Shown: positions 32,789 to 40,985 of the stretch, piece after piece | How the letters are laid out: every line of letters starts with the position of its first letter | How positions within the stretch are numbered: position 1 is the first letter of the stretch | DNA from: Streptomyces anandii JCM 4720 | GTDB taxonomy: Bacteria > Actinomycetota > Actinomycetes > Streptomycetales > Streptomycetaceae | NCBI RefSeq assembly: GCF_014650655.1 | Contig: NZ_BMVJ01000024.1 | Coordinates: 8,677 to 49,661 of the forward strand | Length of the DNA stretch: 40,985 nt | Direction of reading: 5' to 3' | Translations under genes and position numbers: made by a program | The notes under the pieces: generated by a model | The model's database searches: none | What the model saw: only the letters and a program-made list of their open reading frames with translations | Told to the model about the DNA's origin: nothing

Positions 32789-34162
32789 ATGTACTTCGCG
32801 CAGCACTACCTCGACTGCCTGTCCCAGGCGGCTTACGTCATCGGTGACCCGACCAGCGGCAAGGCGGTCGTCGTCGATCCCCGCCGGGACGTGGACGAGT
32901 ACGTCGCGGACGCCGAGGCGCATGGCTTCACCGTCGAAGCGGTGATCAACACCCACTTCCACGCCGACTTCCTCGCCGGCCACCTCGAGCTGGCCCAGCG
33001 CACCGGCGCCTGGATCGGCTACGGACAGCGTGCCGTCACGGAGTACCCCATCCGCAAGCTCGCCGACGGCGAGCGGATCTCCCTGGGCGAGGTCACGCTC
33101 CAGATCCTGGAGACCCCCGGCCACACGCCCGAGTCGATCAGCATTCTGGTCTTCGAGAAGCCCGGGGACACCGTCCCCTACGGGGTGCTCACCGGCGACG
33201 CCCTGTTCATCGGCGACGTCGGACGCCCCGACCTGCTTGCCTCGGCGGGGGTCACGGCGGAGGAGCTGGGCGCGATGCTCTACGACAGCGTGCATCGCAA
33301 GCTGATGACCCTGCCCGACGAGGTCCGCGTCTTCCCCGCCCACGGCGCCGGCTCCGCCTGCGGCAAGAACCTCTCCACCGAACTGCAGTCGACGATCGGC
33401 ATGCAGCGCCTGACCAACTACGCCTGCCGGCCCATGGACCACGACACCTTCGTCCGCCTCGTCACCGCCGGCCAGTCCACCGCCCCCGGCTACTTCTCGT
33501 ACGACGCCGACCTCAACCGCCGCAACCGCGACCTGTTCCGGGCCCAGCAGGGCGCTCCCGCGCTGGACGCGACGGAGTTCACCCGCCTGCGCGCCGCCGG
33601 GGCCGTGGTCCTCGACGCACGCGACCAGTTCGACTTCGCCGCCGGGCATCTGGCCGGCTCGGTCAACGTCCCGCTCGACGGCCGCTTCGCCGAGCAGGCC
33701 GGCAGCGTTCTCACCCCTGAGGACGAGATCCTCATCGTCGCCCCCGAGGGCCGCGCCGAGGAGACCGTCACCCGCCTCGCGCGCATCGGCTTCGACCGGG
33801 TCCACGGTTACGCGGCCGAGCCCGAGCAGCTCTTCCTCGCCCTCTCCGACCAGACACGGCAGGCGGAGCGGCTGACCGCCGAGGCCCTGCGCGAGGAGCT
33901 CGCCTCCGACCGGCCCCCGCTGGTCCTGGACGTGCGCAGCTGCGGCGAGCGCGAGGACGGCCGCTCCATCGAAGGCGCTCTGCACATCCCCCTGGCCGAA
34001 CTGGCCAAGCGTCTCGACGAGGTCCCGGCCGAGGGCCGTTTGGTGGTGCACTGCGCCGGCGGTCACCGCTCGTCCATCGCCGCCAGCCTGATCCGGCACA
34101 GCGGCCGCACCGACGTCTACGACCTGCTCGGCGGCTACGGCGCCTGGGAAACCGCTGCCTGA
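32789..34162 (+). CDS. persulfide dioxygenase-rhodanese fusion (CstB-like)
   Basis: The protein has 457 residues. The metallo-beta-lactamase domain (about 1-245) has THFHADFLAG (His56, His58, Asp60), His112 in PGHTPES, Asp137 in TGDALF and His185 in PAHG; the persulfide dioxygenase iron uses His/His/Asp of this set. Cys191 in GSACGKNLS matches the persulfide-dioxygenase Cys. A first rhodanese-like domain (about 255-350) lacks a catalytic Cys (VAPEGRAEE), and a second (about 360-457) has Cys422 in HCAGGHRSS. This PDO-pseudo-rhodanese-rhodanese order is that of CstB, which turns persulfides into thiosulfate. AGGAGG precedes the ATG. It is controlled by two flanking CstR-type operators. Confidence 0.93.
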   Translation: MYFAQHYLDCLSQAAYVIGDPTSGKAVVVDPRRDVDEYVADAEAHGFTVEAVINTHFHADFLAGHLELAQRTGAWIGYGQRAVTEYPIRKLADGERISLGEVTLQILETPGHTPESISILVFEKPGDTVPYGVLTGDALFIGDVGRPDLLASAGVTAEELGAMLYDSVHRKLMTLPDEVRVFPAHGAGSACGKNLSTELQSTIGMQRLTNYACRPMDHDTFVRLVTAGQSTAPGYFSYDADLNRRNRDLFRAQQGAPALDATEFTRLRAAGAVVLDARDQFDFAAGHLAGSVNVPLDGRFAEQAGSVLTPEDEILIVAPEGRAEETVTRLARIGFDRVHGYAAEPEQLFLALSDQTRQAERLTAEALREELASDRPPLVLDVRSCGEREDGRSIEGALHIPLAELAKRLDEVPAEGRLVVHCAGGHRSSIAASLIRHSGRTDVYDLLGGYGAWETAA

Positions 34163-34176
34163 GCCACCCTGGACGA

Positions 34177-34215
34177 CCGCGGGTTCGGGCGAGGGGGCGG
34201 CCCCCGAACTCGCGG
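34177..34215 (+). terminator. terminator after the persulfide dioxygenase gene
   Basis: CCGCGGGTTCGGG (34177-34189) pairs with CCCGAACTCGCGG (34203-34215) with one mismatch, 14 bases after the stop codon. Confidence 0.78.
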
Positions 34216-34285
34216 CGATCGAACCCGCACACCTCTCCGTGGCGAGCGGGGCCACGGGTCTCCACCCCGGGAAAGGAAGTCCGCC

Positions 34286-34441
34286 ATGTGCCGACGCGTC
34301 ACCTGCTCCAAGTGCGGCAAGGCCACGTACGCAGGCTGCGGAAACCACGTGGACCAAGTCCTCGCGGGCGTACCGAGGTCGCGGCGGTGCGACTGCCCTC
34401 CGGAGCCCAGGCGCTCCTGGTGGCCCTTCGGCCGCCGCTGA
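34286..34441 (+). CDS. small Cys-rich zinc-ribbon-like protein
   Basis: The protein has 51 residues and six cysteines: MCRRVTCSKCGKATYAGCG, then VDQVLAGVPRSRRCDCPPE and a basic, aromatic end RRSWWPFGRR. C-x2-C and C-D-C pairs suggest zinc or another metal bound in a ribbon. AAAGGAAG lies 7 bases before the ATG. Similar small proteins (MCRRVTCxxCGKPTYAGCG..) are widespread in streptomycetes without known function. It lies between the persulfide dioxygenase terminator and the cstR-type operator, so its transcription is probably separate. A link to reactive sulfur is possible, because the thiols could be targets, but is not shown. Confidence 0.75.
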   Translation: MCRRVTCSKCGKATYAGCGNHVDQVLAGVPRSRRCDCPPEPRRSWWPFGRR

Positions 34442-34500
34442 ACGCGCGGTATGTCCCCTGCCGGGAACCCACAGCGCCATGCCGGATCGGAGTGGTAGAG

Positions 34501-34514
34501 TACCCCTGGGGGTA
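34501..34514. promoter_or_regulatory. CstR/CsoR-type operator 5
   Basis: TACCCCTGGGGGTA lies just before the repressor gene, next to TAGAGT as a possible -10 box. This fits autoregulation. Confidence 0.82.
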
Positions 34515-34520
34515 TTCTGA

Positions 34521-34817
<297 letters not shown>

Positions 34818-34835
34818 GGGAGTCACGGCAGGACC

Positions 34836-36917
34836 TCAGGGAACGGCGACCTCCGCCCAGATGGTCTTGCCGGCGGCTCTGTGGCGGGTCCCCCACCGCC
34901 GGGCGAGCTGGGCGACGAGCAACAGGCCGCGCCCGCCTTCGTCGAGGGTACGTGCTCGCCGCAGGTGGGGTGCGGCGCTGCTGTTGTCGGACACCTCGCA
35001 GATGACCGCCGCGTCCCGGATCAAACGCAGTTGGACGGGCGGGCCGCCGTAGCGAATGGCGTTGGTGACCAGCTCGCTGACGAGAAGCTCGACGGTGCAG
35101 GCGATCTCGTCGAGCCCCCAGGCCGCGAGCTGTCGGGTGACCTCAGCACGCGCGCCTGCCACCGCCGCGGGGTCATTGGCCATGTCCCAGGTGGCGACCT
35201 GACGGGAGTCCAGCGCGCGGGTGCGCGCGATGAGCAGGGCGACGTCATCCGCGGGCGGGCCGGGGAGCAGGCTGTCCAGGACGGTTGCGCACACCTCCTC
35301 GAGCTGGTCCGCCGGTCTGGCCAGGGCCCCTCGCAGTCGCTGGAGGCCCGCCTCGATGTCGCGGCCGCAGGCTTCGGCCAGACCATCGGTGTACAGGGCG
35401 AGCAGACTTCCTTCGGGCAGCTCCCGCTCCACGCCCTCGAAGGGCAGCCCTCCAACGCCCAGCGGGGGACCGGGCGGTACGTCGATGAAGTCCACCGTGC
35501 CGTCCGGGGTGACCACCGCGGGCGGGGGGTGACCGGCGCTGGCGACGGTGCAGCGCCGCGAGATCGGGTCGTAGACCACGTACACACACGTGGCGATGAG
35601 ATCGGTGACGATCTCCAGCTCGTGATCGACTGCCGTTTCCTCCTCGGCCGCGAGATGGGGGACCAGATCGTCCAGATGGACGAGGAGTTCGTCGGGCGGC
35701 AGGTCGACATCGGCCAGCGTGCGTACCGCGGTCCGCAGCCGCCCCATCGTGGCGGACGCACGCAGTCCGTGGCCCACCACGTCACCGACGACCAACGCCA
35801 CGCGGGCCCCGGACAGCGGAATCACGTCGAACCAGTCACCGCCCACTCCGGCACGGGAACGGGCGGGGAGGTAGCGGGTGGCCACCCGCACCGCCTCCTG
35901 CCCGGGCAACTGCTGCGGAAGCAGGCTCTGTTGCAGGGCTACTGCCGTGGTGCGCTCACGGGTGTAGCGGCGGGCGTTGTCGACGGCGACGGCGGCACGT
36001 GCCGCGATCTCCTCGGCGAGGAACAGATCGTCCTCGGTGAAGGCCGCCCGGCGCCGATGGCGTACGAGCACCGCCACACCCAGGGTGATCCCGCGGGCAC
36101 TCAACGGCACCACCATGACGGAGTGGACCCCATGGGCGTGAACCGTCCGTGACCGCTGCGGGTCGCCCTCCGCCCACCGCGCGATGTCCTTGTCCAGAAA
36201 GCGGTGAAGAGTGGACCGGCCGGTGGCCAGGACGCGGGCGGGCGGCGACGACCGGGGATAGTGGTCCACCTCGCCGACCCTGATCACCGACTCGGGGACG
36301 CCCGGCAGAACCGACTGGTGCGCGGCACGGAGAAGGGCCACACCCTCGGCACCGGGCCTGGGCTCCACACCACGGAAGAGCGAGTCCAGCAGGTCGACGG
36401 TGACGAAGTCGGCCAGCCGGCCCGCCACCACATCGGCCATCTCCTGAGCGGTCTGCGTCACGTCCAGGGTGGTCCCCACCCGGGCGCTGACCTCGTTCAG
36501 CAGGGCAAGGCGCTCCCGGGCTCCGTACTCCGCGGTGGTGTCCACCGCGGTGAACTGCACATGATGGACCGTGCCGACAGCGTTCCGCAGCGGGGACAGC
36601 GTCACCGACCACACTCGCTCACCGGGCTCCGCCCGGGAGTCGGCGAACACCACCAGGTGCTCGACCGTGCCGGTCTTGAACACCCGGCGCATCCCGCCTT
36701 CCACTTCCGCGTAAGCGGAGTCGGGCATGAACTGCGTGAACCGCCGACCGTGCATCTGGCTTTCGCTCAGGCCGGCCTCCTGGGCCATCCCCCTGCTCGC
36801 CCGCAGGACCCGAAGCTCGGTGTCGCATATCGCGACCGGCATGTGGCACTGTGTGAACGCTTCCTCCACGGCGGCGTCCCGTGCGCGGTGATTCGGTTCC
36901 TCGATCGGCGTGGACAC
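34836..36917 (-). CDS. PAS-GAF-PP2C-HATPase regulator
   Basis: The protein has 693 residues: PAS (about 15-130; AFTQCHMPVAICDTELRVLRAS), GAF (about 150-320), SpoIIE-type phosphatase (about 340-555; GVGGDWFDVIPL, VGDVVGHG, YTDGLAEA, ADDVALL), and an RsbW-like kinase domain (about 570-690; ELLVSELVTNAIRYGG, DEGGRGLLLV). No membrane helix is seen, so it is cytoplasmic. Such proteins can both phosphorylate and dephosphorylate anti-anti-sigma partners. The GTG is chosen because GGAGG lies 8 bases before it. It is convergent with cstR. It is close in sequence to the C-terminal half of the Cache-containing protein at 13-15.8 kb. Confidence 0.92.
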   Translation of the reverse strand: MSTPIEEPNHRARDAAVEEAFTQCHMPVAICDTELRVLRASRGMAQEAGLSESQMHGRRFTQFMPDSAYAEVEGGMRRVFKTGTVEHLVVFADSRAEPGERVWSVTLSPLRNAVGTVHHVQFTAVDTTAEYGARERLALLNEVSARVGTTLDVTQTAQEMADVVAGRLADFVTVDLLDSLFRGVEPRPGAEGVALLRAAHQSVLPGVPESVIRVGEVDHYPRSSPPARVLATGRSTLHRFLDKDIARWAEGDPQRSRTVHAHGVHSVMVVPLSARGITLGVAVLVRHRRRAAFTEDDLFLAEEIAARAAVAVDNARRYTRERTTAVALQQSLLPQQLPGQEAVRVATRYLPARSRAGVGGDWFDVIPLSGARVALVVGDVVGHGLRASATMGRLRTAVRTLADVDLPPDELLVHLDDLVPHLAAEEETAVDHELEIVTDLIATCVYVVYDPISRRCTVASAGHPPPAVVTPDGTVDFIDVPPGPPLGVGGLPFEGVERELPEGSLLALYTDGLAEACGRDIEAGLQRLRGALARPADQLEEVCATVLDSLLPGPPADDVALLIARTRALDSRQVATWDMANDPAAVAGARAEVTRQLAAWGLDEIACTVELLVSELVTNAIRYGGPPVQLRLIRDAAVICEVSDNSSAAPHLRRARTLDEGGRGLLLVAQLARRWGTRHRAAGKTIWAEVAVP

Positions 36918-37169
36918 GCTCGAAACCTCCGTGGACCGGTGGCGGACGCCCCCACCCGTAGCCCTGTCTCTTGGCCCTGTCTCTTGTGTACCGCCCTTTG
37001 CCCGCCCCCGCAGAGCGGGATCCGGCCTCACCGGTGAGAGCCGGACTTTCACGCCGGCGAGCGGCCCACCCGGCTCAGGGCGTCGTTCACCGGCACCCGC
37101 GGCGCCCGACTCGCCACCTCAGAACGGCCCGCCGGCCCCGGATGCGGCGGAAAGTCGCCGCCGGGTCCA

Positions 37170-37532
37170 TCACGTCAGGTCCGAGGCGTCGACGGGCAGC
37201 TCCGACAGGCGCCACTCCAGCATGCCGTCGTCGAGACGGATCGCGCGCCGGCCGCGGTCGATCAGCAGTCGCACCGCGTCGTAGGCCAGGACGCAGTACT
37301 CGCTGCGGCAGTAGACGACGATCTCCAGGTCCTCGGGCAGCTCGTTGATCCGGGTGGCAAGCTCCTCGACCGGGATGGAGATCGCGCCGGGGATGTGCCC
37401 GGCCCGGAACTCCGACACCGGGCGCACGTCGAGTACGACGACGTCCCCGGCCGCGATGCGGACCCGCAGCTCCTCACGGCCGAGCTCGGCTGCGCCGTTC
37501 TCGCGGAGGTAGGCGTCGCGCGCGGCGGCCAC
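37170..37532 (-). pseudogene. rhodanese part of a truncated ArsR-rhodanese regulator
   Basis: The frame from GTG has 120 residues and starts AAARDAYLRENGAAELGREEL, like the linker of ArsR-rhodanese fusion regulators. A rhodanese domain follows: VLDVRPVSEFRAGHIPGAIS, the loop VVYCRSEYCVLA with Cys75, and DGMLEWRLSELPV. The family is normally preceded by an ArsR winged helix of about 90 residues, absent here. The DNA upstream is the coding remnant of an MFS transporter. The reading frame could still give a small rhodanese, but no ribosome site is seen; a remnant is more likely. Confidence 0.6.
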
Positions 37533-37558
37533 GGCGGATTGGTGGGCTTCGGCCGGCC

Positions 37559-38308
37559 GGCTACGGCCTGCGTCCCCTCCCCGAGCTCATCGGTGTCGTC
37601 TTCGTCGGCGCTGGGCTCGCTCTCGCCTTGGCCGTGCGCGACACCGCCGCCCACGTCGCCCTCGAGCTCGCCCAGCACTCCGAGCCGCTGCCCAGCGACG
37701 AGAACACCGGTCTGAGGTCCACCTTCGCCCGCACCTCCTGGCTCAACCGCTCCCTGCGCGGCGCCAGCCAGGCCGGCCTGGTCAACAACCTCAACGACGG
37801 CCTCTCCTGGGGCGTCTTCCCCCTGCTCTTCACCGACCACGGCCTCGGCCTCGCCGCCGTCGGCCTCATCAAGGGCCTCTACCCCGTCCTGTGGGGCCTC
37901 GGTCAGGTCGCCACCGGCCACCTCTCCGACCGCGTCGGACGCAAACCGCTCATCGTCTACGGGATGCTCGTCCAGGCAGGCGGCTTCGTCCTCGCCCTCG
38001 TCCTCCTGGAGCGGCCCCTGCTCGCGGGCATCGTGTCCGCGGTCCTCCTCGGCCTGGGCACCGCCATGGTCTATCCGGCCCTCATCGCATCCATCTCCGA
38101 CCACGCCCACCCCGCCTGGCGGGCCAACGCCCTCGGAACGTACCGGTTCTGGCGAGACATCGGCTACGCCGCCGGCGCCTTGGTCGCGGGCGTCCTCGCC
38201 GACACCCTGGGCCTGAACGCCACCGTCATCGCCGCCGCGGTCCTGACCGCCGCTTCCGGTCTCCTCGCCGCCCGCTGGATCAACGAGCACCGGTCCGACG
38301 CCCGCTGA
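37559..38308 (+). pseudogene. C-terminal half of an MFS transporter
   Basis: The frame reads GYGLRPLPELIGVVFVGAGL, then SQAGLVNNLNDGLSWGVFPL, VATGHLSDRVGRKPLIVYGM (the second motif A), GLGTAMVYPALIASISD and GTYRFWRDIGYAAGALVAG to a normal stop. This is the second half of a 12-helix MFS transporter of the kind often found divergent from ArsR-rhodanese genes. The N-terminal six helices are missing. An internal GTG at 37628 could start a 226-residue protein, but half a transporter should not work. Confidence 0.78.
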
Positions 38309-38736
38309 ACGAACAGCCCGACGGCGGCGGCCGAGCTGGACCGCTCGCTGTGTGGTCGACTCCTCGTACGTCAGGGCGCCAAGAGGGGGCTCCGCACGAC
38401 TGCTGCCGCCGTTCGACGCCGTCCCACCGGTCCGCGGACGACCGGAACGCCCCGCCACACGGTGCTGGTGGACCAGGTGGTCGACGGCCGCGCACGGACG
38501 GGCGCCGGCTCGTGGCCGGTGCGGCGTGGAGACCGGGGAGCGACACCGCGGGTGCGGCCGCCCTCGTGATGCGGCGCCCGCGGATCCTGTCCGCGCTCTT
38601 CGCGTGATTCACCGATGTGGGCGAAGCGACCCCCGGTGTTATTCAATGAGGTGTGCGGTCAGGGATCCCGCCGGCCCCGGTCGCACGGGTCCGAGTACCC
38701 TCCCGGCCCGGCGTCGGGAATCGCTGAGAGAGCCGC
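38309..38736. other. stretch without a recognised gene
   Basis: It separates the MFS remnant from the last phosphatase gene and should hold the latter's promoter. Open frames are short or of shadow composition. One possible promoter region is around 38630-38650 (GTGTTATTCAATGAGG), unsupported by a clear -35. Confidence 0.4.
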
Positions 38737-40899
38737 ATGGACTCCACACCCTCCCCTTCGTCGCCGTCGCCGTTCGAGATGGTCAGCGGCGCCCTGGGAC
38801 GCCACATCCCGGGTGGTGGAGCGGCAGCCGCCGGCGCGCCCGACGACGCGCAGGACAACCACATCACCAGCCAGCGCCGGCCCGGCGACGCGGCAGCCGG
38901 CCGTCAGGACCAGATCCTCGGCGCCGTCAACCTCGACCGGGAGCTGAGGATCACCCGCTGCAATCTCCAGGCCCCCGTCTTCACGGGCCTGAACGCCACG
39001 GCGGGGAGCTACTTCGTCGGCCTCCTGCCGCCCGGGGACGTACCGACAGTCACCCGGCGGCTGCGACAGGTCCTGGAAACCGGTGAGGCACACGTCGCCC
39101 GGATCCAGCGCCTGCGACGCGAGGACGGTTCGGAACTGGTGGTGTCGCTGAGCATCCTGCCCGCCGCGGAACCCCACGAGGGCCTGACGGTCTCCGTGAT
39201 CGCCATGGCGACGAGACTTCACCTGTACGCCGCCGAGACCGCGATCGGCACCTCCCTCGACATCGGCCAGACCGCGCAGTCGCTGGCAGAATCCCTGCTG
39301 GCCTGGGGAGACGTGGCCGCCGTCGACCTCGACTACGCGGTGTGGACGGGCGAGAAAGCCACCGGGCACAGGCAGGAGCGCATCCGGCTGCGGCGGGCGG
39401 CCCTCGTGCCGGACCGGGCGTGGCCCGAGGGCTACGCGACCCCGGGCGACGATCTTCCCGGCGACGCCAGTCGCCTGCTCGCACAGGCGGTCCTGCGGGA
39501 CGACGCCCCGCAGGCCATCGTCCTACCCGACCGCGAGACGATCGAACGGGTCCTCGGCAGCCCCCAAGCCATACGCGCCCTGGTACCCGTGGACCGGTCC
39601 GCCGGCGTGGCCTGCATACCGCTGGTCCTGGACGACACACCACCCGTCGTCCTGGGCGTGGCGGAGGTCTGGCGGCGGGCGGACCACCCCTTCCACGACA
39701 ATGAACTCCTCGACCTGCAAGAACTGGTGGCCAGAACCGCCCATCACGTCGACCTCGCCCGCCAGCACCAGCGCGAACACACACAGGTACTGGCACTGCA
39801 GCGCCGACTGCTGCCCCGGACCGGCGACGACACCATCGACATCGCCAGCGTCTACCAGCCCGCCACCCCGGACAGCGCAGGCGTCGGCGGCGACTGGGTC
39901 AACAGCTTCCCCCTGCCGGACGGCCGTACCGCACTCGTGGTCGGTGACGTCGTCGGGCACGGCCTGGGAGCCGCGGCGACGATGGGCCAGCTCAGCATAG
40001 AAGCCCGCGCGCTCCTCTCCGCCGGACTGGCCCCCGACGAGGTACTGCAGCACCTGGACGAGACCGTGTCCCTGCTGGACGAACCCGACACCGGACTCGC
40101 GGCCGGCTACAGCGCCCTGGGCTCGACCTGCTGCATCGCGCTCTACAACCCGGTCAGCCACCAGGTGGCACTGTCCAGCGCCGGCCACCTGCCCCCGGTC
40201 CTGGTCTCCTCGGACGGGCGAGCGGGCCCGCTCCCGGTCCGCCCCCATCCCGGGCTGGGAACCGAATTCGCCCTGCGTGAGCCCTTCCACGTACACACCT
40301 TCGACGCTCCCCCCGGCTCCCTGCTCGCCCTCTACACCGACGGCCTGGTGGAAGATCCGGCCGCCCCGATCGACGAAGGCATCGGCAGACTCACGGACGC
40401 GGTGTCCACGGTGCACCCCTGGGACCCCCTGCAGCAGACGGCGCGGCGCGTCGTCTCCGCGCTGGCGCCCGTACCCCAGCGCGACGACGTGACCCTGCTG
40501 CTCGCCCGCATGATCGGCTACCGCAAGCAGGCCACCGCCACCTGGCGGCTGGCCGCCCGCGACGACGCACCCGCTCAGGCCCGCACACAGGCGTCGGCCC
40601 TGCTGCGGCGCTGGCGCACCCGGGACGACACCCGCGACAACGTACTGCTGGTGATCAGCGAACTGGTGACCAACGCGGTCCGCTTCGCCACCGGGCCCAT
40701 CACCGTGCGGCTGATCGCGAAGGGCCACAGCCTGCTGTGCGAGGTCGGCGACACCGGCAACGGCCGGCCGCGACTGCACAGCGACGGCCTCCTCACAGCC
40801 GGCGGCCGCGGCCTGCACGTCGTGCACAAACTCACCAGCAGATGGGGAGTGCGATGGACCAACACCGGCAAGGTGGTCTGGGCCGAAATCCCCAGGTGA
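38737..40899 (+). CDS. PAS-GAF-PP2C-HATPase regulator with altered phosphatase motif
   Basis: The protein has 720 residues. After a Ser/Pro-rich start come a PAS-like domain (about 55-165), a GAF-like region (about 170-345), a SpoIIE-type phosphatase (about 360-575; VGDVVGHG, YTDGLVED, RDDVTLL) and an RsbW-like kinase domain (about 590-718; VISELVTNAVRF, GGRGLHVVHKL). The first phosphatase motif is GVGGDWVNSFPL in place of the usual GGDWYD or GGDWFD. The metal Asp is kept, but the aromatic-Asp pair is Val-Asn. The HATPase G1 box is also changed, to GDTGNGRP. Activity may be modified or shifted to the kinase. The ATG is chosen as the first start with a coding-like sequence. Confidence 0.88.
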   Translation: MDSTPSPSSPSPFEMVSGALGRHIPGGGAAAAGAPDDAQDNHITSQRRPGDAAAGRQDQILGAVNLDRELRITRCNLQAPVFTGLNATAGSYFVGLLPPGDVPTVTRRLRQVLETGEAHVARIQRLRREDGSELVVSLSILPAAEPHEGLTVSVIAMATRLHLYAAETAIGTSLDIGQTAQSLAESLLAWGDVAAVDLDYAVWTGEKATGHRQERIRLRRAALVPDRAWPEGYATPGDDLPGDASRLLAQAVLRDDAPQAIVLPDRETIERVLGSPQAIRALVPVDRSAGVACIPLVLDDTPPVVLGVAEVWRRADHPFHDNELLDLQELVARTAHHVDLARQHQREHTQVLALQRRLLPRTGDDTIDIASVYQPATPDSAGVGGDWVNSFPLPDGRTALVVGDVVGHGLGAAATMGQLSIEARALLSAGLAPDEVLQHLDETVSLLDEPDTGLAAGYSALGSTCCIALYNPVSHQVALSSAGHLPPVLVSSDGRAGPLPVRPHPGLGTEFALREPFHVHTFDAPPGSLLALYTDGLVEDPAAPIDEGIGRLTDAVSTVHPWDPLQQTARRVVSALAPVPQRDDVTLLLARMIGYRKQATATWRLAARDDAPAQARTQASALLRRWRTRDDTRDNVLLVISELVTNAVRFATGPITVRLIAKGHSLLCEVGDTGNGRPRLHSDGLLTAGGRGLHVVHKLTSRWGVRWTNTGKVVWAEIPR

Positions 40900-40985
40900 C
40901 GCGAGTACGAGCAGGACGCGGCCGCCCGGCTTCTGTCCATCGGCAACAGGCACCGGCCCACGATGCCGAACACAGCGGCATCCCG

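Noticed and set aside
32789..34162. Glyoxalase II as the identity of the metallo-beta-lactamase protein
   Set aside because: The fused rhodanese pair, the CGKNLS cysteine and the CstR-type operators fit a persulfide dioxygenase.

Overview
The window is high-GC actinobacterial DNA. Codon third positions are almost all G or C, GTG starts are common, and strong GGAGG-type ribosome sites are seen. The gene content points to Streptomyces or a close relative: four SpoIIE-type phosphatases (three with an anti-sigma kinase domain), an ECF41 sigma factor, a TerD protein, a second-copy Lgt and ArsR/rhodanese remnants. No rRNA, tRNA or CRISPR array was recognised. The mix of intact stress genes, IS fragments and truncated genes suggests a plastic accessory region. 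The species is not determined.

Layout. (1) 1-2.4 kb: the start of an unusual complex I-like cluster on the minus strand. nuoA overlaps a protein that joins a cysteine-poor NuoB-like part, a His/Asp/Gly-rich linker and a NuoD-like part. (2) 2.4-11.1 kb: secreted proteins, a one-pass Ser/Thr kinase, a methyltransferase, a decayed IS630 transposase abutting an IS21-like fragment, and an ECF41 sigma factor coupled to a flavin oxidoreductase. The sigma gene has one apparent frameshift. A good ECF41-type promoter lies upstream of the pair. (3) 11.4-16.7 kb: a GAF-phosphatase, a 937-residue membrane sensor-phosphatase-kinase, and a TerD protein. (4) 16.8-25.5 kb: gene remnants, then DUF4142, CopC-CopD, a ClC channel/antiporter, a MarR regulator, an SPW-repeat protein, copper-chaperone and DUF1330 remnants, and a membrane protein. 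Six copies of the palindrome TTTGCAT-N-ATGCAAA are scattered through this block, mostly at promoters. (5) 25.6-30.4 kb: a PAP2 enzyme, a second MarR regulator, Lgt and a DHA2-type exporter. These share a second motif, TTCGGTNNCCGATGTA, that overlaps probable -10 boxes. A lone IS200/IS605 right-end or omega-RNA-like hairpin sits at the end of the PAP2 gene. (6) 30.4-34.8 kb: a cst-type reactive-sulfur detoxification locus. It holds a persulfide dioxygenase-rhodanese fusion, two more rhodaneses, a TauE/SafE exporter, a small Cys-rich protein and a CstR-like repressor, with five TACCCC..GGGGTA operators. (7) 34.8-40.9 kb: two further PAS-GAF-PP2C-HATPase proteins flank a deletion scar where a divergent ArsR-rhodanese/MFS pair has lost both 5' ends.

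How it fits together. Much of the window is envelope and stress physiology under local control. Two MarR regulators appear to run separate small regulons through different operators. The CstR-like protein appears to run the sulfur locus. The phosphatase/kinase proteins are typical inputs to anti-sigma/anti-anti-sigma switches, but their partner proteins are not in the window. The two MarR regulons are the best candidates for an undescribed system. The operators are read directly from the sequence; which regulator binds which motif is inferred from position.
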